From contig JAUXMQ010000057.1 of the NCBI GenBank assembly GCA_030623125.1, forward strand, positions 1 through 7,066: 7,066 bases of DNA, read 5' to 3'. Source of the stretch: Acidimicrobiia bacterium (GTDB taxonomy: Bacteria > Actinomycetota > Acidimicrobiia > Spongiisociales > ZC4RG35). The first letter of the stretch is position 1. Every line of letters begins with the position of its first letter. Of the stretch, positions 1 through 6,785 are shown piece by piece. Position numbers and translations under genes: made by a program. The notes under the pieces were generated by a model, which had not been told where the DNA came from, did not search any database, and saw nothing but the letters and a program-made list of their open reading frames with translations.

Positions 1-658
1 CCAGGAAGAGCTCAACGAGCTTGTAGGACAGAGGCCCCGGGTTGACAATCGGCACCGGTAGACGTTCGACGAGAACTCGATGTGCCTCATGCATCGTGGT
101 CGAACCGAGGCATATCACCTCCGCTCCCGACTCGATCAAACGGCGACAGGCTGCCTCCATTTTCGGTATCACTTCGCTGCCTTTGTCTCCGATCAGCTTC
201 TCGAAGTCCGGTTCGGTGTCGAAATGTTCGACACCGGCGCAGTGGCCACGAAGACCCCACTCGGTGAGCGACTTGTCGACACGGGCCAGCGCAGGTTCCC
301 ACTGGGCCAAAACGCCAAACCTCTTCCCCAGGGTCAAAGCGAACAGCATCGACGACCGACCAGGGCCAACCACGGGGACATCGAGGACCGACCGAAGAGC
401 GTCGACACCTGAGTCGCTGGCCGTGTCGACAACCACCGCGTCGAACCCGATCTCCCCCGCACTAATCCCAGCTTCGAGCACGGCAACATCGAGTAGCAGC
501 CAGTCGTGGTGACTCTGAAAGCTCGAAGGGCCACCCTTGACGGGGAGGAACTCATATTCGATGTCCGCCGAAAGCCGCACTTCGCTCGTCTGGGCGCGTC
601 GTCTGGCGAGATCAGCCTCCCCCAAGGCGAACGGCACGATGACAGCAACCCGTTTCAT
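1..658 (-). CDS. Asp/Glu/hydantoin racemase-superfamily protein, copy 1 (3' end outside window)
   Basis: Reading from ATG at 658 down to base 2 gives 219 open codons with no stop, so the C-terminus (perhaps 40-45 residues, judging from copy 2) lies beyond the left edge. It begins MKRVAVIVPF and shows the racemase-superfamily two-lobe pattern: GFDAVVVDTASDSG at residues 71-84, the PVVGPGRSS loop at 95-103, LGKRFGVL at 110-117, and GAEVICLGSTTMHEAH at 178-193. Canonical racemases, maleate isomerases and hydantoin racemases carry a catalytic Cys in each lobe. Here the aligned positions are Thr79 and Ser186, so racemase chemistry is not assured. The fold is well supported, but substrate and reaction are unknown. 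The ATG overlaps the TGA of the upstream paralog (ATGA, 655-658), which suggests translational coupling and fixes the start. No signal peptide is seen, so a cytoplasmic location is likely. Confidence 0.85.
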   Translation of the reverse strand, partial: MKRVAVIVPFALGEADLARRRAQTSEVRLSADIEYEFLPVKGGPSSFQSHHDWLLLDVAVLEAGISAGEIGFDAVVVDTASDSGVDALRSVLDVPVVGPGRSSMLFALTLGKRFGVLAQWEPALARVDKSLTEWGLRGHCAGVEHFDTEPDFEKLIGDKGSEVIPKMEAACRRLIESGAEVICLGSTTMHEAHRVLVERLPVPIVNPGPLSYKLVELFL

Positions 659-1446
659 GTTGGGTCCGTCGTCTGTTCGGATCGCGCCGCCGCTTCGAGC
701 ATCTCGGAAATCATGTCGGTCTTGGACACCAAAGGGCTCGGATAGGCCTTCCGGCTTTGCGCTAAACCGAGTGCGAGAGTGGTCTCGGCAGTGAGATAAG
801 AGAGCGGGCCCGGGTTCAAGATCGGCACCGGTAACCGCTGCTGCAGATATTCGTGGGCTTGATGCATCGTCGTCGAACCCAAACAGATCACGTCCGCACC
901 GTCGTCCTCGACCAAACGGACGGCTGCGTCATGCAGAAGAGGAAGGATGTCCTCTTCCTTGCCGGTGAGGAGATTGCGACTATCAGGCTGGGTATCGATC
1001 GATCGGATTCCGGCACACCGATCCTCGATTCCCAGGTCTCTCAACGTGCGCTCATACAGGCCGAACCATCGCTCCCACATGGACAGAACCCCGAAACGCC
1101 GACCAAGCATCAGCGCTGTCAGGAACATCGTCCTTCCCGGAGCAATCACCGGTATGTCGAGCATCGAGCGAAGCGCCGCCACACCGGAGTCGCTCACAGT
1201 GTCGATGCAAACCGCGTCGAAGCCATCCTCTTCGGCGTGCAATCCGGCCTCCAGAAGACCGATGTCGGCAATGACGTAGTCCATCGCCGACACATAGTTG
1301 GAAGGAGCGGCCTTCGTTGTCTTGTAGTGGAGTTGAACGTCGTTGGGAAGGTTCGCTTCGTCTCTCTGCTCTTCCCGCTTGGCCAACTGGTCCGAACTCA
1401 TCGGAAACGGCACGAGCACCAGAACTTTGAAGACGTCGGACGACAT
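655..1446 (-). CDS. Asp/Glu/hydantoin racemase-superfamily protein, copy 2
   Basis: This 263-residue protein starts at ATG 1446 (MSSDVFKVLVLVPF). The frame stays open further upstream to 1728, but that part is antisense to the flavoprotein gene, is low-complexity, and lacks family features; the first beta-strand of the fold begins at residues 6-13, so 1446 is preferred. A weak AGG lies about 9 nt upstream. Motifs are GFDAVCIDTVSDSG (75-88), PVIAPGR (99-105), RRFGVLSMW (116-124), and GADVICLGSTTMHQAH (183-198) followed by LPVPILNPGPLSY (205-217). The two catalytic Cys positions of the family are Thr83 and Ser191. Cys188, in ICLGS, is the only Cys near an active-site loop that is shared with copy 1. 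By eye the two copies are about half identical, and most alike in the second-lobe motif. It is probably the first gene of a two-gene operon. Substrate unknown. Confidence 0.88.
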   Translation of the reverse strand: MSSDVFKVLVLVPFPMSSDQLAKREEQRDEANLPNDVQLHYKTTKAAPSNYVSAMDYVIADIGLLEAGLHAEEDGFDAVCIDTVSDSGVAALRSMLDIPVIAPGRTMFLTALMLGRRFGVLSMWERWFGLYERTLRDLGIEDRCAGIRSIDTQPDSRNLLTGKEEDILPLLHDAAVRLVEDDGADVICLGSTTMHQAHEYLQQRLPVPILNPGPLSYLTAETTLALGLAQSRKAYPSPLVSKTDMISEMLEAAARSEQTTDPT

Positions 1447-1477
1447 TGCTGTCGAACCTAACGAATAGGGTGAGCTG
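1447..1477. promoter_or_regulatory. 31-bp divergent intergenic region between racemase-like and flavoprotein genes
   Basis: Only 31 bp separate the ATG of the minus-strand racemase-like pair (1446) from the ATG of the plus-strand flavoprotein (1478). On the plus strand, AGGG at 1467-1470 sits 7 nt before the flavoprotein ATG and could be its ribosome binding site. Two full promoters do not fit here, so at least one probably lies inside the opposing coding sequence, or a transcript has almost no leader. I see no convincing -35/-10 pair and no clear operator palindrome. Confidence 0.4.
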
Positions 1478-2845
1478 ATGGGAACCACCGACGTCGACAT
1501 CGTTATTGCGGGCGCCGGCGCCGCCGGTTTGGCCGCTGCCGCCGCCGCTGCCGACAGCGGGGCTTCCGTTCTGCTGCTCGAAGCCCACGAGACGTTCCGA
1601 TCCGGCAGCAATACCTCAATGAGCACCTCGATGATCCCTGCGGGCGGGAGCAGGTGGCAGAAGGAGGCTGGGATCGACGACTCACCCGACCTTCTATATG
1701 GCGACATCATGGCCAAGACGAAAGGCAAGGCCGATCCGGTAGTGGCACGAGCGTTGAGCGACGTCTCTCCACGGCTGGTGGAGTGGTTGGCCGACGACTG
1801 CTCGGTCCCCCTCGAGCTGGTTACCGACGTTTGGTTTCCGGGGAACTCGAGACTGAGACATCATTGTGTTCCGGACCGGTCGGGGCGCACCCTTCATCGT
1901 CATCTACTCGACGCTGTGTCCGCCAGATCCCAAGTGACTCTTGTAGTGCCCAGTCGACTGACCGGCGTCGAAGAGGCCAAGGATGTTCTGAGAGCCACCG
2001 CCACTCGCCCGGACGGGTCACAGGACGTGATCCTTACCAACTCGGTCATTCTCGCCACCAACGGTTTTGGCGCAAACGAGGAGATGGTGCGTCGCTACAT
2101 ACCGGAGATCGCTGATGGCCTCTATCACGGCGGGGATGGAAGCCTCGGTGATGCTCTACGAATCGGGGAGAGTCTTGGAACTGACACCGCAAGTCTGGGG
2201 GCTTATCAAGGCCACGGCTCGGTTGCCAGCCCGCATGGAGTGCTCCTCACGTGGACGACCATGATGAGCGGTGCGCTGCTCATCAATTCGGACGGTCAGA
2301 GATTCCAGAACGAGACCATTGGGTACTCGGAGTCTGCGGTGAACGTGTTGGCTCAACCCGGGAGCGTCGCCTGGGCGGTATTCGATCAGCACATCCACGA
2401 AAAGGCGGAACCATTCGCCGACTATCAGGACCTTTTGACGATGGATGCCGTCAAGTGGGTGGACGACGTCGAAACGCTGGCATCGTGGATCGGATGTGCA
2501 GCCGAGGACATCGGCCAAACCCTGAATACGGCGCGGCGCTCGGCCCTGGATGGATCAGAGGATCCGTTCGAAAGGTCGAACTGGGCACACACACTCGAGC
2601 CGCCATATGCGGTGGTCAAGGTGACCGGAGCCCTCTTTCATACTCAGGGCGGCCTAATGGTCGATGAGAACGGCGGCGTGCTCCGTGACGGGAGCCCTAT
2701 CCCTGGTCTCTACGCGGCGGGAGGAGCGGCTGTTGGCGTTTCCGGTGATAGCTCGTACGGCTACGTGTCAGGTAACGGCCTGCTCAGTGCCCTAGGACTA
2801 GGCCTCCTGGCCGGTTCGGCAGCTTCGGCGCGGTTGGTCGGTTAG
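1478..2845 (+). CDS. FAD-dependent oxidoreductase, fumarate reductase/succinate dehydrogenase flavoprotein type
   Basis: This 455-residue flavoprotein is of the FAD_binding_2 type. Its N-terminal Rossmann motif is AGAGAAG at 11-17, with Glu35 ending the second beta-strand (VLLLE) and expected to bind the ribose of FAD. A second FAD segment is VILATNGFGAN (190-200), and the C-terminal FAD site is GLYAAGGAAVGVSG (410-423). The catalytic-domain signature GQRFQNE (273-279) keeps the Arg (Arg275) that acts as proton donor in fumarate reductases. His388, in FHTQGG, matches a substrate-carboxylate His. The usual GANRLGGN segment carrying the second substrate Arg is replaced by GDSSYGYVSGNGLL (423-436), so fumarate or succinate is an unlikely substrate. 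No Tat or Sec signal, heme or FMN domain is seen, so it is probably a soluble cytoplasmic dehydrogenase or reductase. Related families include tricarballylate and ketosteroid dehydrogenases. Its stop overlaps the end of the minus-strand pseudogene. Confidence 0.88.
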   Translation: MGTTDVDIVIAGAGAAGLAAAAAAADSGASVLLLEAHETFRSGSNTSMSTSMIPAGGSRWQKEAGIDDSPDLLYGDIMAKTKGKADPVVARALSDVSPRLVEWLADDCSVPLELVTDVWFPGNSRLRHHCVPDRSGRTLHRHLLDAVSARSQVTLVVPSRLTGVEEAKDVLRATATRPDGSQDVILTNSVILATNGFGANEEMVRRYIPEIADGLYHGGDGSLGDALRIGESLGTDTASLGAYQGHGSVASPHGVLLTWTTMMSGALLINSDGQRFQNETIGYSESAVNVLAQPGSVAWAVFDQHIHEKAEPFADYQDLLTMDAVKWVDDVETLASWIGCAAEDIGQTLNTARRSALDGSEDPFERSNWAHTLEPPYAVVKVTGALFHTQGGLMVDENGGVLRDGSPIPGLYAAGGAAVGVSGDSSYGYVSGNGLLSALGLGLLAGSAASARLVG

Positions 2846-3214
2846 AGCAGGACAGACGCCAGCCTTTCGAGGGTTTCCGACTCGCCGGAGCCATCGACAG
2901 GCACAACCTGGATGCAGACATGGTCTGCTCCAGCCTTACGTAGCTGGCTCCTCGACCGTCGACCGAGTCTCTATGACTCACACCGACACCGAAGACAAAG
3001 CGGTGAGCGAAGGCTTCTTCGAGAGTCCTGCCCGAGTTGACCATGGCCGTTGGGTCTCGGTTCCAGATCACCGCTATGCCGGTGGTTCGGGGATCCAAAC
3101 TGCGCCGTACCCCAGTTCTTCCCACATCAAAACGGAGTCTTTGGCCTCGCTAATCGACGCTCGATGTGGACGACCGCTCCACACTCCGATGGACCCGAGA
3201 CGGGCTGCTGTCAT
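2842..3214 (-). pseudogene. Luciferase-like (F420-type) monooxygenase, multiply disrupted remnant
   Basis: Three pieces of one luciferase-like monooxygenase lie in order on the minus strand, each in a different frame. Piece A (3214 to about 3077) begins MTAARLGSIGVWSG and runs to GYGAVWIPEPPA before a TAG at 3076-3074. Piece B (about 3090 to 2945) reads TTGIAVIWNRDPTAMVNSG, then RTLEEAFAHRFVFGVGVSH. Piece C (about 2955 to 2842) reads QLRKAGADHVCIQVVPVDG, then ERLASVLL and TAA. Together these are the N-terminus, the early barrel strands and the C-terminus of a family normally near 280-300 residues. About 20 residues seem lost between A and B, and well over 100 between B and C, with a frame change at each junction. 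A good ribosome binding site, AAGGGAGAGG (complement of 3244-3253), precedes an ATG at 3234, but that frame stops after seven codons, so there may be a third lesion. Family members use F420 or FMN. This copy should be inactive. Confidence 0.78.
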
Positions 3215-3272
3215 CCGGAGCGAAGAGGTCTCATTGATCTGTTCCTCTCCCTTTGATCTGCCTGAATTCATC

Positions 3273-4514
3273 TCAGACCTCACCGTCGCTGCGCAGCCGC
3301 GCAACATCCTCAGTGCTGTACCCAAGTTCGCCCAATATTTCCTCGGTGTGCTCACCCAGCAGCGGAGGATGACGACGAATCTCGGTCGGGGAGTCGTCCA
3401 GACGTATGGGAAGCCCGAGTGTGCGCATCATCCCGATAGTTGGGTGCTGGATCTCGGTTACTACCCCCCGCTCAGCTGCCAAAGGGTCGGACAGGGCTTC
3501 GGAAACGGTGTTGACCGGTCCGCATGGGATCCCTGCCTCCCTGCAGGCCGTTATCCAGTGAGCCTTGGGTTTTGTGACGGTGACGTCTTCGATCAGCAAC
3601 TCGATCGCTTCGCGATTGACCACACGATCCTGATTACGGACGAACCTGGGGTCGTCTGCCCATTCAGGGTGGCCCACGATGCCGCACAACGTTCGAAACA
3701 GGGTGTCGTTCCCAACACCGAGCGCAAACACGCCATCAGCGGCCTCGAACGTTCGGTACGGAACAAGGTTGGGGTGGCCGTTGCCGTAACGCTGTGCCGG
3801 CTCACCTGAGATGAGATGGTTGGAGGCTATGGCTGCGAGCATCTGCAGTCCGGTGTCGGCAAGAGCCACCTCCGTGGCTTGCCCGCGGCCGGTCTGATTC
3901 CTTGATTCGATTGCAGCAAGGATCGACACTGTTGCCATCAAACCGGCGCAGTAGTCGACGATCGCAACGCCGAGTTTCATGGGTTCGCCGTCTGACTCGC
4001 CGGTGATAGCCATCAGACCACTCTCGGCCTGGGTGATGAAGTCGTAACCGGGAATCCCAGCTCCTGGTCCGGATGTGCCGTAACCAGAGATCGTGCATCG
4101 CACAACCTGTGGAGCTTGTTCTTCGAACCACGCTTCGTCGAAACCCCATTTCGGGAGCGTCCCATGCTTGAAGTTGTCGATGACAATGTCTGCCGATGTG
4201 ATCAGCTGAGCCAGAATCGATCTTCCGGCCTGTTCATTCAGGTTCAGGGTCAGGCTTCGCTTGTTCCGATTCACATGGAGGTAATAAGCCGACTCCCCTC
4301 CCGCGAACGGTGGCCCCCAAGCTCGTGTGTCGTCTCCCCGATCGGGATTTTCGACCTTGATGACGTCGGCGCCGAGATCTCCCAACAGCATCGCACACAG
4401 AGGCCCAGCGAGAATCCGGCTGAGATCGATCACTTTCAGGTCAGAAAGGGGAGGCTGGCTCACTTCACTCACGTTGTTGGATACGCCACGGTATCTTCGC
4501 AGTTGGATCTTCAC
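3273..4514 (-). CDS. CaiB/BaiF-type (family III) CoA-transferase
   Basis: This protein of up to 413 residues belongs to the family III CoA-transferases, which move CoA between carboxylic acids and form interlocked homodimers. Signatures in order: LKVIDLSRILAGPLCAMLLG (26-45), LGADVIKVENPDRGDDTR (47-64), the NRNKRSLTLNL segment (82-92), ISGYGTSGP (142-150), and PGYDFITQAESGLM (155-168), whose Asp158 is the likely catalytic aspartate. GRGQATEVALAD (209-220) and GIPCGPVNT (328-336) follow. It is full length for the family. The first possible start is GTG 4514, without a visible ribosome binding site. Family members usually begin just before the PPLSDLKVIDLSR segment, so GTG at 4472 or 4463 is also plausible. 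It diverges from the TauD-like gene, and the monooxygenase remnant lies 58 bp downstream on the same strand, as if once in its operon. Acyl donor and acceptor unknown. Confidence 0.92.
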   Translation of the reverse strand: MKIQLRRYRGVSNNVSEVSQPPLSDLKVIDLSRILAGPLCAMLLGDLGADVIKVENPDRGDDTRAWGPPFAGGESAYYLHVNRNKRSLTLNLNEQAGRSILAQLITSADIVIDNFKHGTLPKWGFDEAWFEEQAPQVVRCTISGYGTSGPGAGIPGYDFITQAESGLMAITGESDGEPMKLGVAIVDYCAGLMATVSILAAIESRNQTGRGQATEVALADTGLQMLAAIASNHLISGEPAQRYGNGHPNLVPYRTFEAADGVFALGVGNDTLFRTLCGIVGHPEWADDPRFVRNQDRVVNREAIELLIEDVTVTKPKAHWITACREAGIPCGPVNTVSEALSDPLAAERGVVTEIQHPTIGMMRTLGLPIRLDDSPTEIRRHPPLLGEHTEEILGELGYSTEDVARLRSDGEV

Positions 4515-4518
4515 AGTT

Positions 4519-4524
4519 AAGGAG
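4519..4524 (+). promoter_or_regulatory. Ribosome binding site of the TauD-like gene
   Basis: AAGGAG lies 10 nt before the ATG at 4535 and is the best Shine-Dalgarno match in the window. It fixes the dioxygenase start. If the divergent CoA-transferase starts at 4514, only 20 bp separate the two genes, so the promoter for this leader must lie within the 5' coding end of the CoA-transferase, or that gene starts further in (4472 or 4463). Confidence 0.7.
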
Positions 4525-4534
4525 CAGTCAGACT

Positions 4535-5599
4535 ATGAGCCAGTCAGAGTGGGAATACACAACGGTGGACGGTCCATCGGCCTGGTACGGCCGTGAAATG
4601 GCTCCACGATCCGACGAGTGGATGTACGAACTCGACGCCGAAGATCTGGAAGAGATCCAAGCTGCCATCGAGGCGGTTGGAGACTCCGACAGCCCAATCC
4701 TGGGTGTCAACAAGGAGATTTTTCCGCTTCAAGGTTTGGGGGCAACCCTCGACGACATTCAGGAGGACGTCGTCAACGGAAGAGGGTTCGCACTTATCCG
4801 GGGCCTTCCGGTCCAAGACTTCACGATCGAAGAATCTGCCATTGCCTACTTTCTGATCGGATCCTATTTTGGATGGCCCATTCCCCAGAACGCCAAAGGC
4901 CATGTATTGGGTCACGTGAGAGACATAGGGCTCGATCCAGGCAACCCGACCCACCGGCTCTATGGGACCACGGCCCGCCACCTCTATCACACCGATTCCT
5001 GTGACATCGTGGGACTTCTCTGCCTTCAAAAGGCAAAGTCCGGAGGCCTCTCCAAGATTGCAAGCTCCGTAACGGTCTACAACGAAATGGTGACATCACG
5101 TCCTGACCTCGTCGAGGTCTTAACCGAGCCGTTCTTCCTGGATCGCAAGGGGGAGATCCCCGAAGGCAAGGGTCCGCACTATCAGATGCCGATCGTCAAC
5201 CCCTACGGGGGATTCCTCACCACCACTTACAACAGGGACTTCATCACCGGTGCCCAGCGTTTCGACGATGTTCCGAGGTTGACCGACCAGCAGATCGAGG
5301 CCATGGACATGGTTGATGAGCTTGCCGACAGCGACCCCATCCGTATCGACATGGACTTCCGACCCGGTGACATGCAGTTCATCCACAACCATCAGGTGCT
5401 CCATTCCCGCACCACATACGAGGACTACCCGGAACCCGAACGCAAACGACACCTTTTACGCCTCTGGCTGACACCGCCCAACGCCCGACCCCTGGCTCCT
5501 GTCATCGCCGAACGGTTCGGCAACATCGATGTCGGCCCGAACCGGGGTGGCATAAGAACACCGGGACAAACCCTCAGCACACCGCTTCAGCCGGAATGA
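4535..5599 (+). CDS. TauD/TfdA-family Fe(II)/2-oxoglutarate-dependent dioxygenase
   Basis: This 354-residue enzyme should couple oxidative decarboxylation of 2-oxoglutarate to hydroxylation of an organic substrate in the cytoplasm. The iron-binding HxD is in LYHTDSCD (His152, Asp154), and the distal His is His290 in HNHQVLHSR. The 2-oxoglutarate-binding Arg is expected in the RHLLRLWL segment (Arg309, or Arg305). NGRGFALIRGLPV (81-93) is the typical start of the double-stranded beta-helix domain. The first 75 or so residues form an acidic N-terminal extension absent from TauD itself (about 280 residues), but larger members of the superfamily have one. The tail GNIDVGPNRGG (329-339) is common in this larger subgroup. 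A strong AAGGAG supports ATG 4535. The MFS gene follows after 25 bp, so the two probably form an operon. Taurine as substrate is not supported. Confidence 0.93.
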   Translation: MSQSEWEYTTVDGPSAWYGREMAPRSDEWMYELDAEDLEEIQAAIEAVGDSDSPILGVNKEIFPLQGLGATLDDIQEDVVNGRGFALIRGLPVQDFTIEESAIAYFLIGSYFGWPIPQNAKGHVLGHVRDIGLDPGNPTHRLYGTTARHLYHTDSCDIVGLLCLQKAKSGGLSKIASSVTVYNEMVTSRPDLVEVLTEPFFLDRKGEIPEGKGPHYQMPIVNPYGGFLTTTYNRDFITGAQRFDDVPRLTDQQIEAMDMVDELADSDPIRIDMDFRPGDMQFIHNHQVLHSRTTYEDYPEPERKRHLLRLWLTPPNARPLAPVIAERFGNIDVGPNRGGIRTPGQTLSTPLQPE

Positions 5600-5624
5600 T
5601 GGGGCCGATGCCTCACACACCCGG

Positions 5625-6785
5625 GTGACAGAACTCCCCTGGCGGCGACTTGCGCTGGCGATCCTGATCGTCGCCCTGAGCGCACTACCAGTTTTCCTGG
5701 TGGGAGCGACCTTCCTTCAACTCGAGCAGGATATTGCGTTGACCACCACCGGTCTTGGGGCCGCCGCCGCCCTCTTCTTCTTGACTGCATCGATCTCGTC
5801 CGCCGGGCTGGGTCGTGTGGTCGAACGGATCGGATGGCGGGCTTCCATGCGGATCAACTCGCTCACCTCAGCGCTGATCCTCGTAGGAATTGCACTGTTC
5901 GCGAGAAGTGTTGTATCCCTTTCGCTGTTGATGGTCGCCGGTGGGGCCGTCTACGGCTTAGCGAACCCGTCAGCAAATAAGGCTCTCGCCGAACTCGTCC
6001 GACCGGAGAGGAGGGGCCTCATCTTCGGCCTCAAGCACAGCGGGATCCCGACTTCGACCCTTCTCGCAGGTCTGGCCGTGCCGACGCTTGCACTCACCAT
6101 CGGGTGGCGATTCGCCTTCGCTTTCGCGGCTCTGCTTCTACCGCTGATATGGCTCCTCATGGCATCGGACAACGACGATCCGATTGATCTCACCGGCGAC
6201 GAGAACTTGACCCGCGGGGCGGCTGCGATGTCCACCTCGCAGATCGTGGCATTGGCAGCTGCAGCGGCGTTGGCAACCTGGGCCGCTGTATTGCTGAGCA
6301 CATTCCTGATCGCTGCGGCTGTGGAGGCATCCCTATCGGAGTCCGGGGCCGGCTTGCTTCTGTTTTTTGGATCGCTCGTCAGCATCGGCACCCGGGTAAC
6401 CGCCGGAGCTCTTACCGATCGTGGCCGGTCCCGGGGTTTCACTGGTCTCGCAGTGTTGATGGGTGTTGGAAGTCTGGTGTTCTTTGCGCTCGGCGGAGCC
6501 GGTGGGGTCTGGTTTGTTGGGCTTGTTCTGCTGGCGTTCGCAACCGGCTGGGGTTGGCCGGGATTGATGACATTTACCGTGGTGAACGCCAACATCGGGA
6601 CACCGGCCGCCTCTTCGGCAATCACACAGGCGGGAGTGTTTCTCGGCGCGGGATTAGGGCCCCTGGTGCTGGGTTGGCTAATCGACAACGTGTCTCGGGC
6701 CGCAAGCTGGACAACGGTTGGGGTTTGCCTGAGCATCGCCTCGATTGTCACACTCGGCGTGGCCCGTTCGACTCGACCAAAATGA
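5625..6785 (+). CDS. MFS transporter
   Basis: This 386-residue membrane protein has about twelve hydrophobic segments (roughly 9-31, 42-64, 78-94, 97-118, 137-158, 161-180, 207-229, 240-262, 271-290, 295-318, 330-352 and 361-380). A hydrophilic, acidic central loop (about 181-206, with DNDDPIDLTGDE) separates the two halves. The MFS motif A relic GLGRVVERIGWR (61-72) sits between helices 2 and 3. The PERRGLIFGLKHSGIP stretch (127-142) and the following helix resemble small-anion and organic-acid carriers of the CynX/NimT sort. The start is GTG 5625; the frame has no nearby ATG, and the ATGs just upstream (5596, 5599) are in a frame that stops at 5626-5628. The site has no strong Shine-Dalgarno, which fits translation coupled to the dioxygenase gene 25 bp upstream. 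A likely role is import of the cluster's substrate. Direction and substrate cannot be read from sequence. Confidence 0.92.
   Translation: MTELPWRRLALAILIVALSALPVFLVGATFLQLEQDIALTTTGLGAAAALFFLTASISSAGLGRVVERIGWRASMRINSLTSALILVGIALFARSVVSLSLLMVAGGAVYGLANPSANKALAELVRPERRGLIFGLKHSGIPTSTLLAGLAVPTLALTIGWRFAFAFAALLLPLIWLLMASDNDDPIDLTGDENLTRGAAAMSTSQIVALAAAAALATWAAVLLSTFLIAAAVEASLSESGAGLLLFFGSLVSIGTRVTAGALTDRGRSRGFTGLAVLMGVGSLVFFALGGAGGVWFVGLVLLAFATGWGWPGLMTFTVVNANIGTPAASSAITQAGVFLGAGLGPLVLGWLIDNVSRAASWTTVGVCLSIASIVTLGVARSTRPK

Noticed and set aside
853..1461. 202-codon plus-strand frame
   Set aside because: It is antisense to the second racemase-like gene, whose family motifs are clear. The frame shows no domain and has a shadow-like Arg/His-rich composition.
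1447..1728. 94-residue N-terminal extension of the second racemase-like gene
   Set aside because: It is antisense to the flavoprotein's FAD-binding N-terminus and Ala/Pro-rich. The family fold begins right after the ATG at 1446.
2973..3809. 278-codon plus-strand frame
   Set aside because: It lies opposite the monooxygenase remnant and the CoA-transferase, both recognisable on the minus strand. No known motifs.
4535..5599. Assignment of the dioxygenase as taurine dioxygenase (tauD)
   Set aside because: The protein is about 70 residues longer and differs outside the iron and 2-oxoglutarate residues. No taurine ABC transporter genes are near.
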